From positions 121,876 to 185,875 of the forward strand of contig LLCB01000095.1 of assembly GCA_001414345.1 (NCBI GenBank): DNA of 64,000 nt, read 5' to 3'. The position numbers were made by a program, and so were the translations under genes. The notes under the pieces are model-generated. The model did no database searches, had not been told where the DNA came from, and saw only the letters and a program-made list of their open reading frames with translations. Position 1 is the first letter of the stretch. Each line of letters starts with the position of its first letter. Positions 21,881-32,842 of this stretch are shown in pieces. The DNA is from Hymenoscyphus infarciens. Lineage: Eukaryota; Ascomycota; Leotiomycetes; Helotiales; Helotiaceae.

Positions 21881-22914
21881 TCAGAGGCGTTCCTGTGTAG
21901 AGAATCCCTCCAAGAACCCAAGCACTCTCTTGACGAGCCCAGCTACAACTTCCTCCGAGTCCCCAGAGAGGTTGTGTGTTGCACCTTCCAGGATGCCGGA
22001 ATTCTCGGTATCGACCTTCCCTTTTCCTTTCTTAGCGATTTCTGTCCAGTGTGCAAGCAGATTAGCTTGGTCAATCCCTTTTGCAACATACTCATCGTTC
22101 CCGGATAGCAAGATGCATAGTGGAGTTGAAGCTGGCAAGCTTCCAAATGACTTCATAAGTTGCTCATCTTTGAGATCTGAAGAAAAATAATCATCTGGCC
22201 CGTCGTGATTTGGGCTTGCTAGGGATAGCCATCTTTTAGCAGATACTGGGCATGGGAAGGTGTTGTTCGTCTCGACAGATGGCAAGATTTCATCGGCATC
22301 TCCATTGTCGACCATGGTTTGAGCAGCATCGCAGGCTGAACGAATAATTTCAGGGTCGGTGTTGATGGAGATAGCTTCACGGTCGCTAACAGCTGCTTGA
22401 ATAATTCCGCCATCGATGGGAGAACGGGTTTCATGGCCAGTTCCCGTGAGATACTCCATCACGTCTTGGCTTTGAAAGGGTAGGTAGGATGTTAGTTCGT
22501 GGTGCACGAACGCAGATTTTTTGTACTACTCACCACCCAGTGGAGTGACCCATTAGAATGATCTTGCCAGTCTTGATTGTTCTAAAATACGAAACGCATC
22601 TCGAGAGCTCTTTGGCGTCTTTTTCCAACGACGAGGTACCCCAGCCTGTGTATGATGAGGAAAGTATTGCTTGAGCGATGGTCCACGAAGTTGGGAGCGC
22701 GTCGGCGATACTTGAGGTATACGGAACAGTGCTTTAAATGCCTGTCAGTAAAAGGGACAAGAAACAGAGTTGAACAAAATTGATACCAAGGAAAGGTATT
22801 GTCAAGTAGTACTTACTGAAGCCCATCAAACAAGCCACCAACAAATATCAGAATGTTTTGGGGCGGAGTAGAAGGGGTATAAGGTGTGTGTTCGAATGCA
22901 AATAGGCGATTTGT
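21881..22914 (-). CDS. DUF1749 alpha/beta hydrolase (SidJ-like), 5' exon unresolved
   Basis: The minus-strand exons I can support are 22817-22914, 22534-22731 and 21881-22469, with introns of 85 and 64 nt, all phase-consistent. Together they encode about 295 residues. Landmarks are NILIFVGGLFDGLHTVPY, SSYTGWGTSSLEKD, the nucleophile elbow GHSTGCQDVMEYL (catalytic Ser in GHSTG), PLCILLSGNDEYV (acid region) and EGATHNLSG (catalytic His). These are the landmarks of DUF1749/UPF0613. That family includes SidJ, the esterase that opens the fungal siderophore fusarinine C; whether this copy does the same is inference. The 98-nt upstream exon begins after an acceptor at 22915, so a short first exon with the ATG must lie further upstream. 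I could not place it. Confidence 0.8.
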
Positions 22915-23867
22915 CTAAGATTGAGTTAGTTACTCGTGTATTGATATAGTAAAAGGCTCCTTTTTTATTTGAGAAACGAACAAAACGTGAAGCACATTAT
23001 TGCAGAGACTCGGCCATTGCTCTGCATACACCACCTACCAGTGTTATTACACTAGTATTTCTAGAAAAAATATAGGGATTCTCCAAGAAGTATCAGGGCG
23101 GCTATCTTCTGAATTATCTAACCCTTCTCCTCGACCGTGTTGCAAAAGCCGAGCGTGCACGCTGAGCAATGACCGATACTCGTGTGAAAAAGAGACACTA
23201 ACCAAAATTCAGACGCAAACAAAATGAAAAATGTAAAGAAAACATAACATTGTGCTCAAGTAAGATAAACAATTGACAGCAAATAAGAAATGATTTTCGC
23301 AGGAATAGAGACAACTCGGGGATAAGAAACTCACAAATTGATGTGTCAATCCAGCCCTCGCTACACCTTTGAAAGCTGGTCTCGCCATCTTTGCTATCGT
23401 AGATTCGTTGGGACTATCGCCAGAAAAAACAGACATTCTTCCTTCAACCGAGGTGAAAATGATGTATTTCAGATGGGGTTGCCGATTAGAAATGAATCCC
23501 CGATGGATGAGCTGTAGTTCACGATCACGTTCATCTGCATGCAGACTCGCCAATTCCCAAAGAAGAAAGTGAGCTTCGCGATGAAAGTGAACGAAACTTC
23601 CACGATGGAATTGGAGAGAGGAACTCAATACTTCGTCCACGGAAAAGATGTGTCTGTCGATGGACACACAAAAGCTGACTTGAGACGTTGGTCGACAACC
23701 AAAAAGCAAAAGCTAAATGCACCCCCCTGCTTTACCAAAAGACTGCACCCCTGGCATCTAAAGTTCCCCCAAGCCTCACCATCTGAATACCAACCAGCAG
23801 CTAGCTCTCCCACCACAACACCACAACCCTCCTCAATCCACCTCCCACACCCAACCCGCCAGCCAAA
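22915..23867. other. Divergent intergenic region; start exon of the hydrolase and a possible small minus gene
   Basis: This lies between the divergent hydrolase and mL40 genes, so both 5' ends belong here. On the minus strand, a frame in 23340-23709 contains KMARPAFKGVARAGLTHQF before a possible donor (GTGAGT near 23336). It can be joined to sequence near 23205, but no family is recognised. From about 23720 the + strand becomes C-rich, as in the 5' flank of mL40. Confidence 0.35.
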
Positions 23868-24534
23868 ATGGCAAACCACACCACCGCCTCCCGCCTCCTC
23901 ACCCCCTTCCTCAGCTCCTTCCGCGCCCTCTCCCTCCAAAAGACCACCTCATGCCCAATCCTCCTCCCAAGCTCCACGCGAGCATTCAGCAACACAAGCT
24001 CGCACGCCGCCCGCCCGGCCAAGAATGCAAATAAAACCGATCCCCGAATCTCCCTGATAAGATACCACATGCAGCATCCCAAGACGCCTCGACCGCTGAA
24101 GTTGAGTCGCCTGCGCGCGTTGAGACATTGGACCATTCATCGGGCCTGGATGTTGGCGAGACGGAAGAGGGCGGAGGCCGAGGAGGGGGAGTTGATGAGG
24201 TTTGTTTTGTTGTCTCTTTTGGCATGTGGAATTTGCACTTGGATGGGATGGGGAAGGGGAACTATCGAAATTTGGGTTGTGATTGAGAAGTGGAAAATGG
24301 CGTGTAGGGAGAAATGCTAACGAGTTTTGGAATAGGATGTATCAGAGTATGCACAACGCATGTGAGGTCTTGAGAACGATGGATACACCAGGAACCAAGG
24401 ATGCAGGAAGATTATACCGAATCGCCATGGAGAAGAAGGGAATCTTCGGTCACGGAGGAGTACCAATTGAATACGCCAGAGCACAAACCGATACCCCAGC
24501 AAGGGAAGCATGGAATCACGGCTGGACAAGATAA
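23868..24534 (+). CDS. mrpl28: Mitochondrial large-subunit ribosomal protein mL40 (MRPL28 family)
   Basis: Two exons, 23868-24199 and 24336-24534, separated by a 136-nt intron with a GCTAACG branch site; the join ELMRMYQSMHNACE restores 176 residues. The first ~45 residues are Ser/Thr/Arg-rich and nearly free of acids, a typical mitochondrial targeting presequence (RLLTPFLSSFRALSLQKTT). Conserved blocks of the fungal mL40 family follow: DPRISLIRYHMQHPKTPRPL, LRHWTIHRAWML, RLYRIAMEKKG and the C-terminal IEYARAQTDTPAREAWNHGW. The product is a structural component of the mitoribosome large subunit. Start: the ATG in a CCAAAATGG context. Confidence 0.9.
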
Positions 24535-25160
24535 AATTCGAAAACTCTACGTTTTCAGCATGTAAAAGTTTTTAGGGATTGTACAACAATTGGAGGGGAA
24601 TACGAGAATAGGAGTTTCGTCAAGTCATGCAAAATTCCTTTTCAATATTCATGATGCTGGCTTGCAATATGTATATTATGTACAAGAGAGTCCCTCCATT
24701 AGACCAAACGCTGCCATTCGCAAGCAATGCAGCGAGCAATTTATTTCCTTCCGCAAGCTGGGTATGTGGTTGAGTGTAAAGTAGAAGAACCGCGCAGAAA
24801 AAGGAATGTGTGAACCAAGTCGTGATCGATCATTAAAAAGGCTCTATCTCGCCCTCAAAAGAACCAAAGTATGACACAAACAATTAACTTTGAAAAAGAC
24901 TTTTGATGTGCAAGCGCTGTTGGCAAATATTTCCTCCCTCGACAAATTGACATTCCCGCTATTGTTGAAGAGGCACCAAATGGCCTGTTATTTCTTCATA
25001 GCGGCCCCGGAATTTTCGTAAAATGTAAGTTGAAGGCGTTAATGGGTTGTTTTCCCCCATTGCATTAGAAAGTATAGGTCGAATTGTTGCTGGTTCCCGA
25101 AAATTGTCCTTTGCCAACCCATGCCTCTATTTTCACCGCCAAACTCCAGTGCCCATTTCC
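24535..25160. other. Convergent 3' flanks of mL40 and rho2
   Basis: Two genes end toward each other here. The sequence is AT-leaning and non-coding with no recognised element. A 64-codon frame at 24590-24784 has no features. Confidence 0.45.
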
Positions 25161-26168
25161 CTACAATATAACACAGCATCCACCTCCCTCACCCTTCTCG
25201 AATGTGAGTAACGCAGCTCTCGTGGCAGCTTCGAAAACATCGTCAACTCCCTCACCGGTCAATGATGAACATTCGAGGTATTTTCGTGCTCCAATCTCAT
25301 GGGCTATTTCACTTGCTTCTCTTGTGCCGACAAAGTGTTGTGATCGTTTTCGGATCTCTTCAATTGCGACAGGATCTTCTCGTAAGTCCTTCTTCAGACC
25401 GACAAGTATGATGGGAACACCGGGGCATCGCTCATTCGCCTCTTCGACCCACTTCGAAACGGTTAGCATGAGAGAAAAGCCGGTGTGTCGAATCCAAACT
25501 TACTTTGTGCTTGACGTTATCCAAGGAATCCGGTGTATCGATTGAGAAGCCTATTAGAATTACGTGTGCTTTTGAATATGCCAACGGCCGTAATCTCTCG
25601 TAATCCTCTTGTCCCGCCGTATCCCAAAGGGCCAATTGTACGCTCTTTCCATCCACTCTGCAATCGGTCACGTAATTTTCGAAGACAGTTGGCACCTAGA
25701 AGTAGTGGCGTCAGTATTGCGACTGGTTTGCGAGGCTGGGAAACTAACGTAATGCTAGAGAGTACAATTAGCAATGAACCTTGAGCGGCTGGTTGACAAA
25801 CAGCTTACTGTAGGGAAATATCCAAGTGTGAAGACACTAAGAAGAGAGGTTTTACCACAGGCACCATCTCCGATTATAACCAGCTTCCTACACGATGGTT
25901 AGCGTTTACTCAGGACCTATGGATTAGAAAGTCTCCGGTCCAGCTGAAGTTGGCAGCATGGAGAATTGCATTTCGCATCTGACATAGGGTAAGACGAAGC
26001 TAGCATCAATTGATCAATCTGCCAACCTGCCATCCCATATATCATTGGCATATGATCCAACGTCCCACAAACGTCTTCTGGCCCTCGAATGGCAGTTTCC
26101 AGCGCCAACTTCCAACCAAATCCTTCCACGTACCTTCGCATAACATTTTGGGCTTGTTGTTGGGCCAT
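25161..26168 (-). CDS. rho2: Rho2-type small GTPase
   Basis: Five exons on the minus strand: 26134-26168, 25809-25887, a 6-nt micro-exon 25749-25754, 25504-25695 and 25161-25451. They sum to 603 nt and 200 residues. Motifs: P-loop [11 protein letters not shown], effector region [19 protein letters not shown]3 [18 protein letters not shown]4 LVGLKKDL, G5 ECSSLTGEG, and prenylation box CVIL with an extra upstream Cys suitable for palmitoylation. [20 protein letters not shown] and the CCVIL end fit Rho2 rather than Rho1, Rho3 or Cdc42. Rho2 acts at the plasma membrane in cell-wall glucan synthesis and polarity signalling. The micro-exon supplies only HY of switch I, but the frame and the invariant family sequence demand it. 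Introns are 246, 54, 53 and 52 nt. Confidence 0.93.
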
Positions 26169-27222
26169 GGTCGATCGTATGACGATTGTTGGGAGGTACT
26201 CGAAGAGGAGGATTTATGGAAAGACCATGTACCAGTCGAGGTACGAAAGAAGCACCAAGGGGCTCCGAGTAGGTTTCGAAGTTCTCGTGAAGAGGAGTTG
26301 AGATTGTCGATACGAGATCGGCGATTGTCGTCGACCCTCTTTTTTTTCCGGATAACGGGGGTGCGGGTGTAGGTGTAGGTGTTGGTGTTTTATGATTTTG
26401 GGGAGGTGATGTGATTAGAAGACGGGGGTTGAGGTGGGAGGTGGAAGGTTTGGGGAGGGCGGCGAGGGGAAGAGTTTTGTATTTATCTCTGGCTCCTTTT
26501 TCTCTGGCGTGACGGAGAGGAGAGGGGAGGAGAGGAATGGAATTCCCCTGAAGGTTAATGCCGGGGCAGGATATTGTTGTTGCAGGTAAAGGTGGAGGAG
26601 GTGTGGAGGTATCTGCAGGACTCTTCTTGGTGGGCTGAGCACTGAACCGTGCGTGCGTAGGTACGTCTTTCTGTGAGCGCGCTCGATGGGGCTTAGATTG
26701 TTCGCGCTGACAGAGGAGGATCTACGGAGTACTGCGGGAAGAAGATGATTGGCCGATCGAGGTTGAATCTGATGATGGTGAATGTACTATGTTATGTACT
26801 ATGTTATGTACTATGTACTATGTTATGTACTATGTACTATGTACTATGTAGAAAAGGATGAGGGTGTTGACGAGAATGAGCGGTGTTGACGGAGGGAAGG
26901 TAGTAGTCGCTTCAACACACGTTTGGAATCAGATAGGAAGCAGGAGGCAGTTACTAAGGGACTACCTAGGTAGGTGCCTAAGGTAGGTAAGGGACTAAGT
27001 GACTAAGGCTGCTTAGACTGGCAGGCGCTAGAATCACACCGAGAAGCGTCTACGAAGGAAGATTGTACTAGTAGTAACGAGGATAACACAGTAGCAGCAG
27101 GTACGACACGATACAACTTCCCTTCAGCCCCGAAAAAGCGGCAACAAAAAAGCCAAGTATCTTATCTTACACTTTCCCGCCCATTCTCTTCTTCTTATTC
27201 AACTTCCGAACCGACCAATATT
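26169..27222. other. rho2 upstream region
   Basis: This holds the rho2 promoter/5' UTR (GA-rich on + and CT-rich on the sense strand, 26330-26640), a TACTATG satellite (26783-26849) and a stretch of ACCTAGGTAGG-like CTAGG/TAGG repeats near 26965-27010. A 75-codon Pro-rich frame at 26415-26642 is probably 5' UTR. Confidence 0.45.
26783..26849. repeat. Microsatellite of tgtactat / gttatgtactat units
   Basis: A 67-bp tandem array mixes a 7-bp unit (tactatg) with a 12-bp unit (tactatgttatg). It lies about 0.6 kb upstream of rho2. No function is visible. Confidence 0.85.
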
Positions 27223-27565
27223 AGAATCGATTATTTGGGCATCACCTCGCTACGGTCACCAGCACAAACACTACAGCCACCACACTAAAGATTAGACTTA
27301 CATTTACGTAAGTCTAATATAACTTAAACTTACTCTAACTATTATAAACCACAACGCCTTTTTAATTTAAAAAAGAGCAAAGGACCACAATCTACACAAT
27401 TTATAAATATAATACAATAGTTAATAAAAATAAAAGGGTATTATGTTAAGAAGTTATACTACTCCCTCAAAAGTAGTATATGCGCCCCCTCAAATAATTA
27501 TAGCTATACTACCTAGGCTACACACTTGCTCGCTACGGTGAACTGATGCCCAAATAATCGATTCC
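27223..27565. mobile_element. hAT-type MITE, 343 bp
   Basis: A perfect 21-bp terminal inverted repeat (27224-27244 against 27544-27564, core CGATTATTTGGGCATCA) encloses AT-rich non-coding sequence. The identical 8-bp CCAATATT flanks it directly on both sides (27215-27222 and 27566-27573). An 8-bp target duplication with short inverted repeats and no coding capacity marks a hAT-superfamily MITE. A hairpin at 27289-27316 pairs ATTAGACTTAC with GTAAGTCTAAT. Confidence 0.88.
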
Positions 27566-28408
27566 CCAATATTCAGGTCAATCCATGCTTAGAAGACTCA
27601 TTACAAGTACTAGTACCCAACCCAAATTGGTGGAGTCAGCCAGCCAGCCAAAGCCGGCGCACTGGGGGGGTGGGAAGGGGGTGCAATTGTGTAGTAACTG
27701 TATGCCGAGGTCCGCCCTCCTTATTCAGACTCCAAATGGAAGAATTCATGCGACGCGGTGATGTAATTATGACATTGCAATATGCGATGTACGCGAGGGA
27801 GGTTATGCTATGCATAACATGGAAATAGCATACTTGTAGCACAGCTAACCTAACCTTAAGCTATCAAAATCTAACAAAATCCGTCTTGCCCCTGCCTTCC
27901 GCCCGCTTAGCGTGACTGATAGACTGACCCCGAAGGTGCTGCTTTAACCCTTCCCTTCCTGGAATTTTGTGCCTGACACATGAGGCTCTATCCAGGTCTC
28001 TAGACTAGACGAACATACAAGTAGAACTTCACCCAAGGTAACCCAAAACTACTCTACTCACCCCTCGACACCACCCAACACGAAACACTCGCGCACCAAT
28101 ACCGAATATCTTTGGACTCTCTCTATCTATTGTCCTCCTCCTCCTCCTCCTCCTCCTCCTCCGAGCCTCTACCGCCCCGCAACACCCCTGACCTTCTCAC
28201 GTCCCAGTCCAGCACAACAAACAGACACTTTGGTGGGGCAACCTACCTCTGAATAGTAGTCGTAGCTCACCTTCGCTGTGAGTCTCCAAATTCACCTGCT
28301 CTCTCCATCTACACCGGTCTCCGATCCATCGTGAACTCCCACCTAATACCCGTGTCGCCAATAGTTTCCCCCTTCTATGCTCCCGTCCCGAGAGCTCCTC
28401 TAATCGGA
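27566..28408. other. NST1 upstream region
   Basis: C-rich leader sequence with a (TCC)n run of about 30 bp at 28133-28162 and CT-rich tracts before the NST1 start. An upstream in-frame GTG at 28331 extends the frame but is not a plausible start. No other gene is supported. Confidence 0.5.
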
Positions 28409-31400
28409 ATGCCCGCAAATCGACGGCAACAGACGGCCCAATCTCCCACCTCCTCACCCACGTCCAAGGCCACCGCGAAGTACAAGAATAAAGATGGTTC
28501 CAAGTTCATAACCGTTCCTAAAGCCTCCACCATCACCGATTCCTCCGAAACTTCCCCAGCAATGGCGAACCCAACCACAAGATCAAATGGACAAACACCC
28601 ACTCCTCCCACAGACTCCAATAATGCCGCGCCCACCATCAACCGCAAGAAGCAAAAGCGGAGGGAAAAGCAGGCTGCGAAACTTGCCGCAGAGCAGCCAC
28701 TCAAACCCCAGACAAACGGCGCGCAACCGGCTGGTCAAGCCAAGAGGCAAATGGAGGAATTGGATGCACGAATGCGAGAGCATGGCTTGGACGAGCAGTA
28801 CAATGAAAATGGACAGTTCGATCCAGCGGACGATGGCTCCTACGATAGTGGCGAGGAAGGGGACGCATATTCTGGTTCGTACGGTAATGATGGTTCCTCG
28901 GGGTATGGATATAGGATGCCAGCCTCGAATTCTTCTGGGAAGAAGCAGAAAAAGAAAAAGAAGTCCGCTCACTCAGATATGCCACACCAAATCCACGCAC
29001 ACACCCATACTCACACCATGTCACACACCCACCCCGGAACGAATGGCTTATCGCATAACCACGTATCACTCCCACTCCCTCCGTTAGCATCTACGAACAT
29101 GCCTCGAGGACCAGGTATTTCAAAAGAGAAGATTTGGAATACGTCTTCTCAGGAGGAGCGTGAACGGATAAAGGAATTTTGGCTGTCGCTCGGTGAGGAC
29201 GAACGTAAATCACTTGTCAAGGTGGAAAAGGATGCAGTTTTAAAGAAGATGAAGGAGCAGCAAAAGCACTCGTGTAGCTGTACAGTTTGTGGACGTAAAC
29301 GCACTGCCATTGAAGAAGAGCTCGAGGTACTTTATGATGCATACTATGAGGAACTGGAACAATATGCCCATCACCAGGGAGATGGTGTCCCTCCGCCAAT
29401 GATGCCTCCGCCTCGACGATTCGGCGCAATGAGCGGATTGCAACCACCTCATCGCTTGCCGCCTACATTCAATGGTCAGCAACCCTCGCGGGGAAGAATA
29501 GTGGAGCAACTAGGCGATGATGACGACGAAGAAGGCGACGAGGAATATAGCGATGAAGGCGACGAAGAGGACCTGAGCGACGAAGAAGAGCCTGAAGAAA
29601 TCCCTCGAAGAGATCATGCAGCAGATTTTTTTAGTTTTGGCAATAGTCTTACAGTCCAAGGTGGTATTCTTACAGTTGCAGACGACTTACTGAAAAATGA
29701 TGGCAAGAAGTTTATTGAAATGATGGAACAACTTGCCGAACGTCGAATGGCGCGAGAAGAAGATGCGAAGGAACAATACTCCAATCAAAATTATGGTCAT
29801 CCCCCCAATGGCGCCATGCACTCCCACTCACATGCTCACAATCATCCTCCTCAACCAGAAGACGAGGCGGAGTACGATGAAGAGGATGAGGACGAAGAAG
29901 GAGATTACGACGATAGCCAAGATGAAGACTATGATGAAGAGGAGATGGTAGGTAACGGGGGGTGTGGTTGCGCGGCCTGTTCTAATTTCATACAGGACAC
30001 GATGACGGAAGAGCAGCGAATGGAGGAAGGACGACGAATGTTCCAGATATTTGCTGCGCGGATGTTTGAGCAACGCGTATTAACAGCCTACAAGGAGAAA
30101 GTTGCAAAAGAACGCCAGCAGAAACTCCTGGAAGAACTCGAAGAGGAAAGTCGGGCAGACTCTCAAAAGAAGGCCAAGAAAGCCAAAGATGCTCAGAAGA
30201 AAAAGGATAAGCTAGCCCAAAAGAAACAGGCACTCGCGGAAGAAAAGGCGAAACGTGAAGCCGAAAAGGCGGCCGAAGAAGAAGCTGCTCGTGCCGCCGA
30301 CGCGAAGAAAGCCGAAGAACAACGCGCCAAGGCCGAGGAGAAACGTAGGAAAAAGGAAGCGCAAAAGAAAGCAGAGGAGGAGGAGAGAGTCCGAAAGGAG
30401 ACTGAGAAGCAACGTCGCTTGCAGGATCAAAGAGAGCGTCAAGCCGAGCTTGAACGCAAGCAACGAGAAGCCAAGGAAAAGGAGCGGAAGGAGAGAGAAG
30501 AAGCCCGACAAAAGGAGCGAGAGGCCAAGGAGTTGAAGGACCGAGAAGCTAAAGAGCGCAAGGAGAAGCAGGAGAGAGACAAGCGAGAAAAGGAGGCCAA
30601 GGCGAAATCCGACAAGGAAGCTAGAGAAAGGGCGAAACGAGAAGAGCATGCAGCTCAACTTGCTGCCACTCAAGCTGCCAATGCCGCGACCCAAGCTGCA
30701 AAACGCTCACAAGCGCCAGTACCTATTCCTGCAAGTCTTCAGTCACACGCTGCGCCTATGGCCTCGCCACATGTGCCAGTTGCCACTCCTGCCATTCCTA
30801 AAGCACCCACGCCAATCAAGCTTCGGACGAGTTCCCAGCAAGGCTCGAACGGTTCTATTCCCCAGACGCCTCAAAGCAGTGCTCTGAGCCAAAACGTCTC
30901 GCCTGTCCCAATAACCCCATTGCAAGGTAGCCCCGGTCCTATTGGTCCTCCAGGCAAGAACCAAGCATCACAGCATCCATTTTTACACCACCCTCAAGCT
31001 ACTTCACCAATCCACGCCGCTCTCAAGAGTCCACCGGGAATGCAGCCTGGTCCTTTTGGTATGCCAATGGGAATGGGATTTCAACCTGGTATGCCGATGA
31101 TGGCGCCTGGATTTGAACGTATGCACCAAAACCCCATGTTCCCTCATCAACAGCCAATGGCTCCTTTCAGACCACTTGCTGGCTCAAATGGTATGCCAAT
31201 CCATCCAGGAATGAACATGCACCAAATGCCACCAGGCCGAGGCTTTCCTTTATCGCATGGTCCTCCCGGATTTCCACAAATTCCCAATGGTCTTGGTCTT
31301 GGTCAATCTTTCGGTCCTCCAAAGGATTGCCCGCCATCTCAATCACACTCGAGACAACAATCGGCCTCTTATGATAAGCCTTTCGAGGGCCCTGCACAGG

Positions 31401-32161
31401 CTCAACCGATTGCAAGACCGGCTCCGATTGGACGACCCTCAAGTGTGGTGCATGGCCATCGACGAGAGGCTGGAAACAATGATGTGGATGACCTCAGTAA
31501 CCATCTTGGTAGCAGTGCATTGCTTGATGATTCTGACGAACAGCCTCTTAACCCAGGATTTAACGGACGTCGCTCAAGTGGAGTAGCAAATATTAATAGT
31601 CGACCAAGCTTTGCACCATTACCTTTTGGAATGGACGGTTCAGGGTTTGCAAACCCTATCAATTCCTACAATACATGGGGTGCGCCACCAAATCCTTTTG
31701 GGCCTTCGTCATTGCCTGGATCTTCATATGGGCTTGGATGGGGTCAGATGAGTAATTCGTTTGGTGGGGTTGGAAATCCTCAAATCATTCGCCCTTCGCC
31801 GCCACGTTCGGTTGCCATTCGATTGATGATATGCCGCGCCTGCAAAGACATGGAGGGCACCACTCCTGACGGGTTTTATAGTCTCAAAGCCATCAAAGAT
31901 CAAATTGATCAATACCCTGCTAATGAGCATCCTATACCCGAGTCGGAGGTGTATACATATTGCAGCACCGAGGGTAGCCCACAGAACGGCGGTGGATCCT
32001 TCGAGGTGCGTCAAGATGATAAAGGCTGCTTTGTTCGGCACATTGTTGAGAACGATAGCCCTTCGTCTAATCGTCCGGTGGGCCCTCCTGGTGATATTGG
32101 CAGCCCTGTTGTTGGTAGCGATAGAATGCCTAGATTCTCTGGACCTCCTCCTGGTTTTTAA
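28409..32161 (+). CDS. nst1: Stress response protein NST1
   Basis: A single exon of 1250 residues from the ATG at 28409 (MPANRRQQ), the first ATG of the frame. Features in order: low-complexity N-terminus; a KKQKRREK basic patch; a His/Thr repeat (about 190-220); the conserved NST1 block KEKIWNTSSQEERERIKEFW with HSCSCTVCGRKR (about 233-297); two long acidic runs (about 368-398 and 488-515); GGCGCAACSNFIQDTM, another conserved block; a Lys/Glu/Arg-rich coiled coil of ~200 residues (about 560-755); then a Gly/Pro/Met-rich tail. NST1 is a cytoplasmic fungal protein linked in yeast to salt tolerance and mRNA-decay/splicing partners. Length and domain order are normal for the family. The many antisense frames are mirrors of the coiled coil. 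Confidence 0.93.
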   Translation: MPANRRQQTAQSPTSSPTSKATAKYKNKDGSKFITVPKASTITDSSETSPAMANPTTRSNGQTPTPPTDSNNAAPTINRKKQKRREKQAAKLAAEQPLKPQTNGAQPAGQAKRQMEELDARMREHGLDEQYNENGQFDPADDGSYDSGEEGDAYSGSYGNDGSSGYGYRMPASNSSGKKQKKKKKSAHSDMPHQIHAHTHTHTMSHTHPGTNGLSHNHVSLPLPPLASTNMPRGPGISKEKIWNTSSQEERERIKEFWLSLGEDERKSLVKVEKDAVLKKMKEQQKHSCSCTVCGRKRTAIEEELEVLYDAYYEELEQYAHHQGDGVPPPMMPPPRRFGAMSGLQPPHRLPPTFNGQQPSRGRIVEQLGDDDDEEGDEEYSDEGDEEDLSDEEEPEEIPRRDHAADFFSFGNSLTVQGGILTVADDLLKNDGKKFIEMMEQLAERRMAREEDAKEQYSNQNYGHPPNGAMHSHSHAHNHPPQPEDEAEYDEEDEDEEGDYDDSQDEDYDEEEMVGNGGCGCAACSNFIQDTMTEEQRMEEGRRMFQIFAARMFEQRVLTAYKEKVAKERQQKLLEELEEESRADSQKKAKKAKDAQKKKDKLAQKKQALAEEKAKREAEKAAEEEAARAADAKKAEEQRAKAEEKRRKKEAQKKAEEEERVRKETEKQRRLQDQRERQAELERKQREAKEKERKEREEARQKEREAKELKDREAKERKEKQERDKREKEAKAKSDKEARERAKREEHAAQLAATQAANAATQAAKRSQAPVPIPASLQSHAAPMASPHVPVATPAIPKAPTPIKLRTSSQQGSNGSIPQTPQSSALSQNVSPVPITPLQGSPGPIGPPGKNQASQHPFLHHPQATSPIHAALKSPPGMQPGPFGMPMGMGFQPGMPMMAPGFERMHQNPMFPHQQPMAPFRPLAGSNGMPIHPGMNMHQMPPGRGFPLSHGPPGFPQIPNGLGLGQSFGPPKDCPPSQSHSRQQSASYDKPFEGPAQAQPIARPAPIGRPSSVVHGHRREAGNNDVDDLSNHLGSSALLDDSDEQPLNPGFNGRRSSGVANINSRPSFAPLPFGMDGSGFANPINSYNTWGAPPNPFGPSSLPGSSYGLGWGQMSNSFGGVGNPQIIRPSPPRSVAIRLMICRACKDMEGTTPDGFYSLKAIKDQIDQYPANEHPIPESEVYTYCSTEGSPQNGGGSFEVRQDDKGCFVRHIVENDSPSSNRPVGPPGDIGSPVVGSDRMPRFSGPPPGF

Positions 32162-32842
32162 AAATTATTCCCCCTTTGGTGTCTTTTGGGCACGTTTGTC
32201 TTCTTTGTATCATTGCATCATTGGTATGGCCTTGAAAGCCACCCGATCTGGCGCTCTTGCTTCTCGTCGTCTGCCCTGCGTTTATCTTGGTGGAGGGGAC
32301 GGATGGATGGACCTGTCTGCGGAAATCTCATTTGAAAAGAAGCAGAGTGGTCCAATGTATTAGCCAGCGTGCGTGGCGCTTATCCAGCGACTCATCTTCC
32401 TCCTGCGAGGGAAGTAGAAATACCAAAGCATAAATTCAATTATGTGATAAGCTTTTCTATATTGCCATTGTGATTGTGACTTTGAATGCCAACGCGTACG
32501 CGATTTATTAATTTTGTTTTTCGGTGTAGTAGTTCTGTGCCTCGAGATTCTGGTATTCCCCTCAAGGGTGTATTGTATGTCTTCTTTGTCCGTTTGCTTC
32601 TGGCGTTTGTGGTAGGCTAGTGACGCAACACAACCTGATCCGGAACACTGTGTTCTCACATTGTTCAAAGAGGACGAAACGCTATTTCTGCATGGAATAG
32701 AAACATTCTGATGAGCTGAAAAAAGTCCCTTCTCCCTTTTCTTTCCGTCATTACTTACCACAACCAAAACCCCATCAAACCTACACATCCACATTACCCA
32801 CATTCCTTCAACCACCCATCACTAGACCACCCACCACCCACC
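32162..32842. other. NST1 3' flank and promoter of the next gene
   Basis: Non-coding. The last 100 bp are C/A-rich (CCACCACCCACC), a usual 5' UTR here. A 151-codon minus frame (32360-32815) has no domain features and spans this UTR. Confidence 0.45.

Noticed and set aside
23209..23709. 166-codon minus frame upstream of mL40
   Set aside because: It contains a plausible donor site and short conserved-looking stretch, but no family or reliable second exon; left as intergenic.
28331..28408. 26-residue N-terminal extension of NST1
   Set aside because: It would begin at GTG; the first ATG (28409) gives a sensible N-terminus and the upstream part is CT-rich leader.
30212..30694. Leucine-rich minus-strand frame of 160 codons
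   Set aside because: Exact mirror of the Lys/Glu-rich coiled coil of NST1 on the + strand; the composition explains the open frame.
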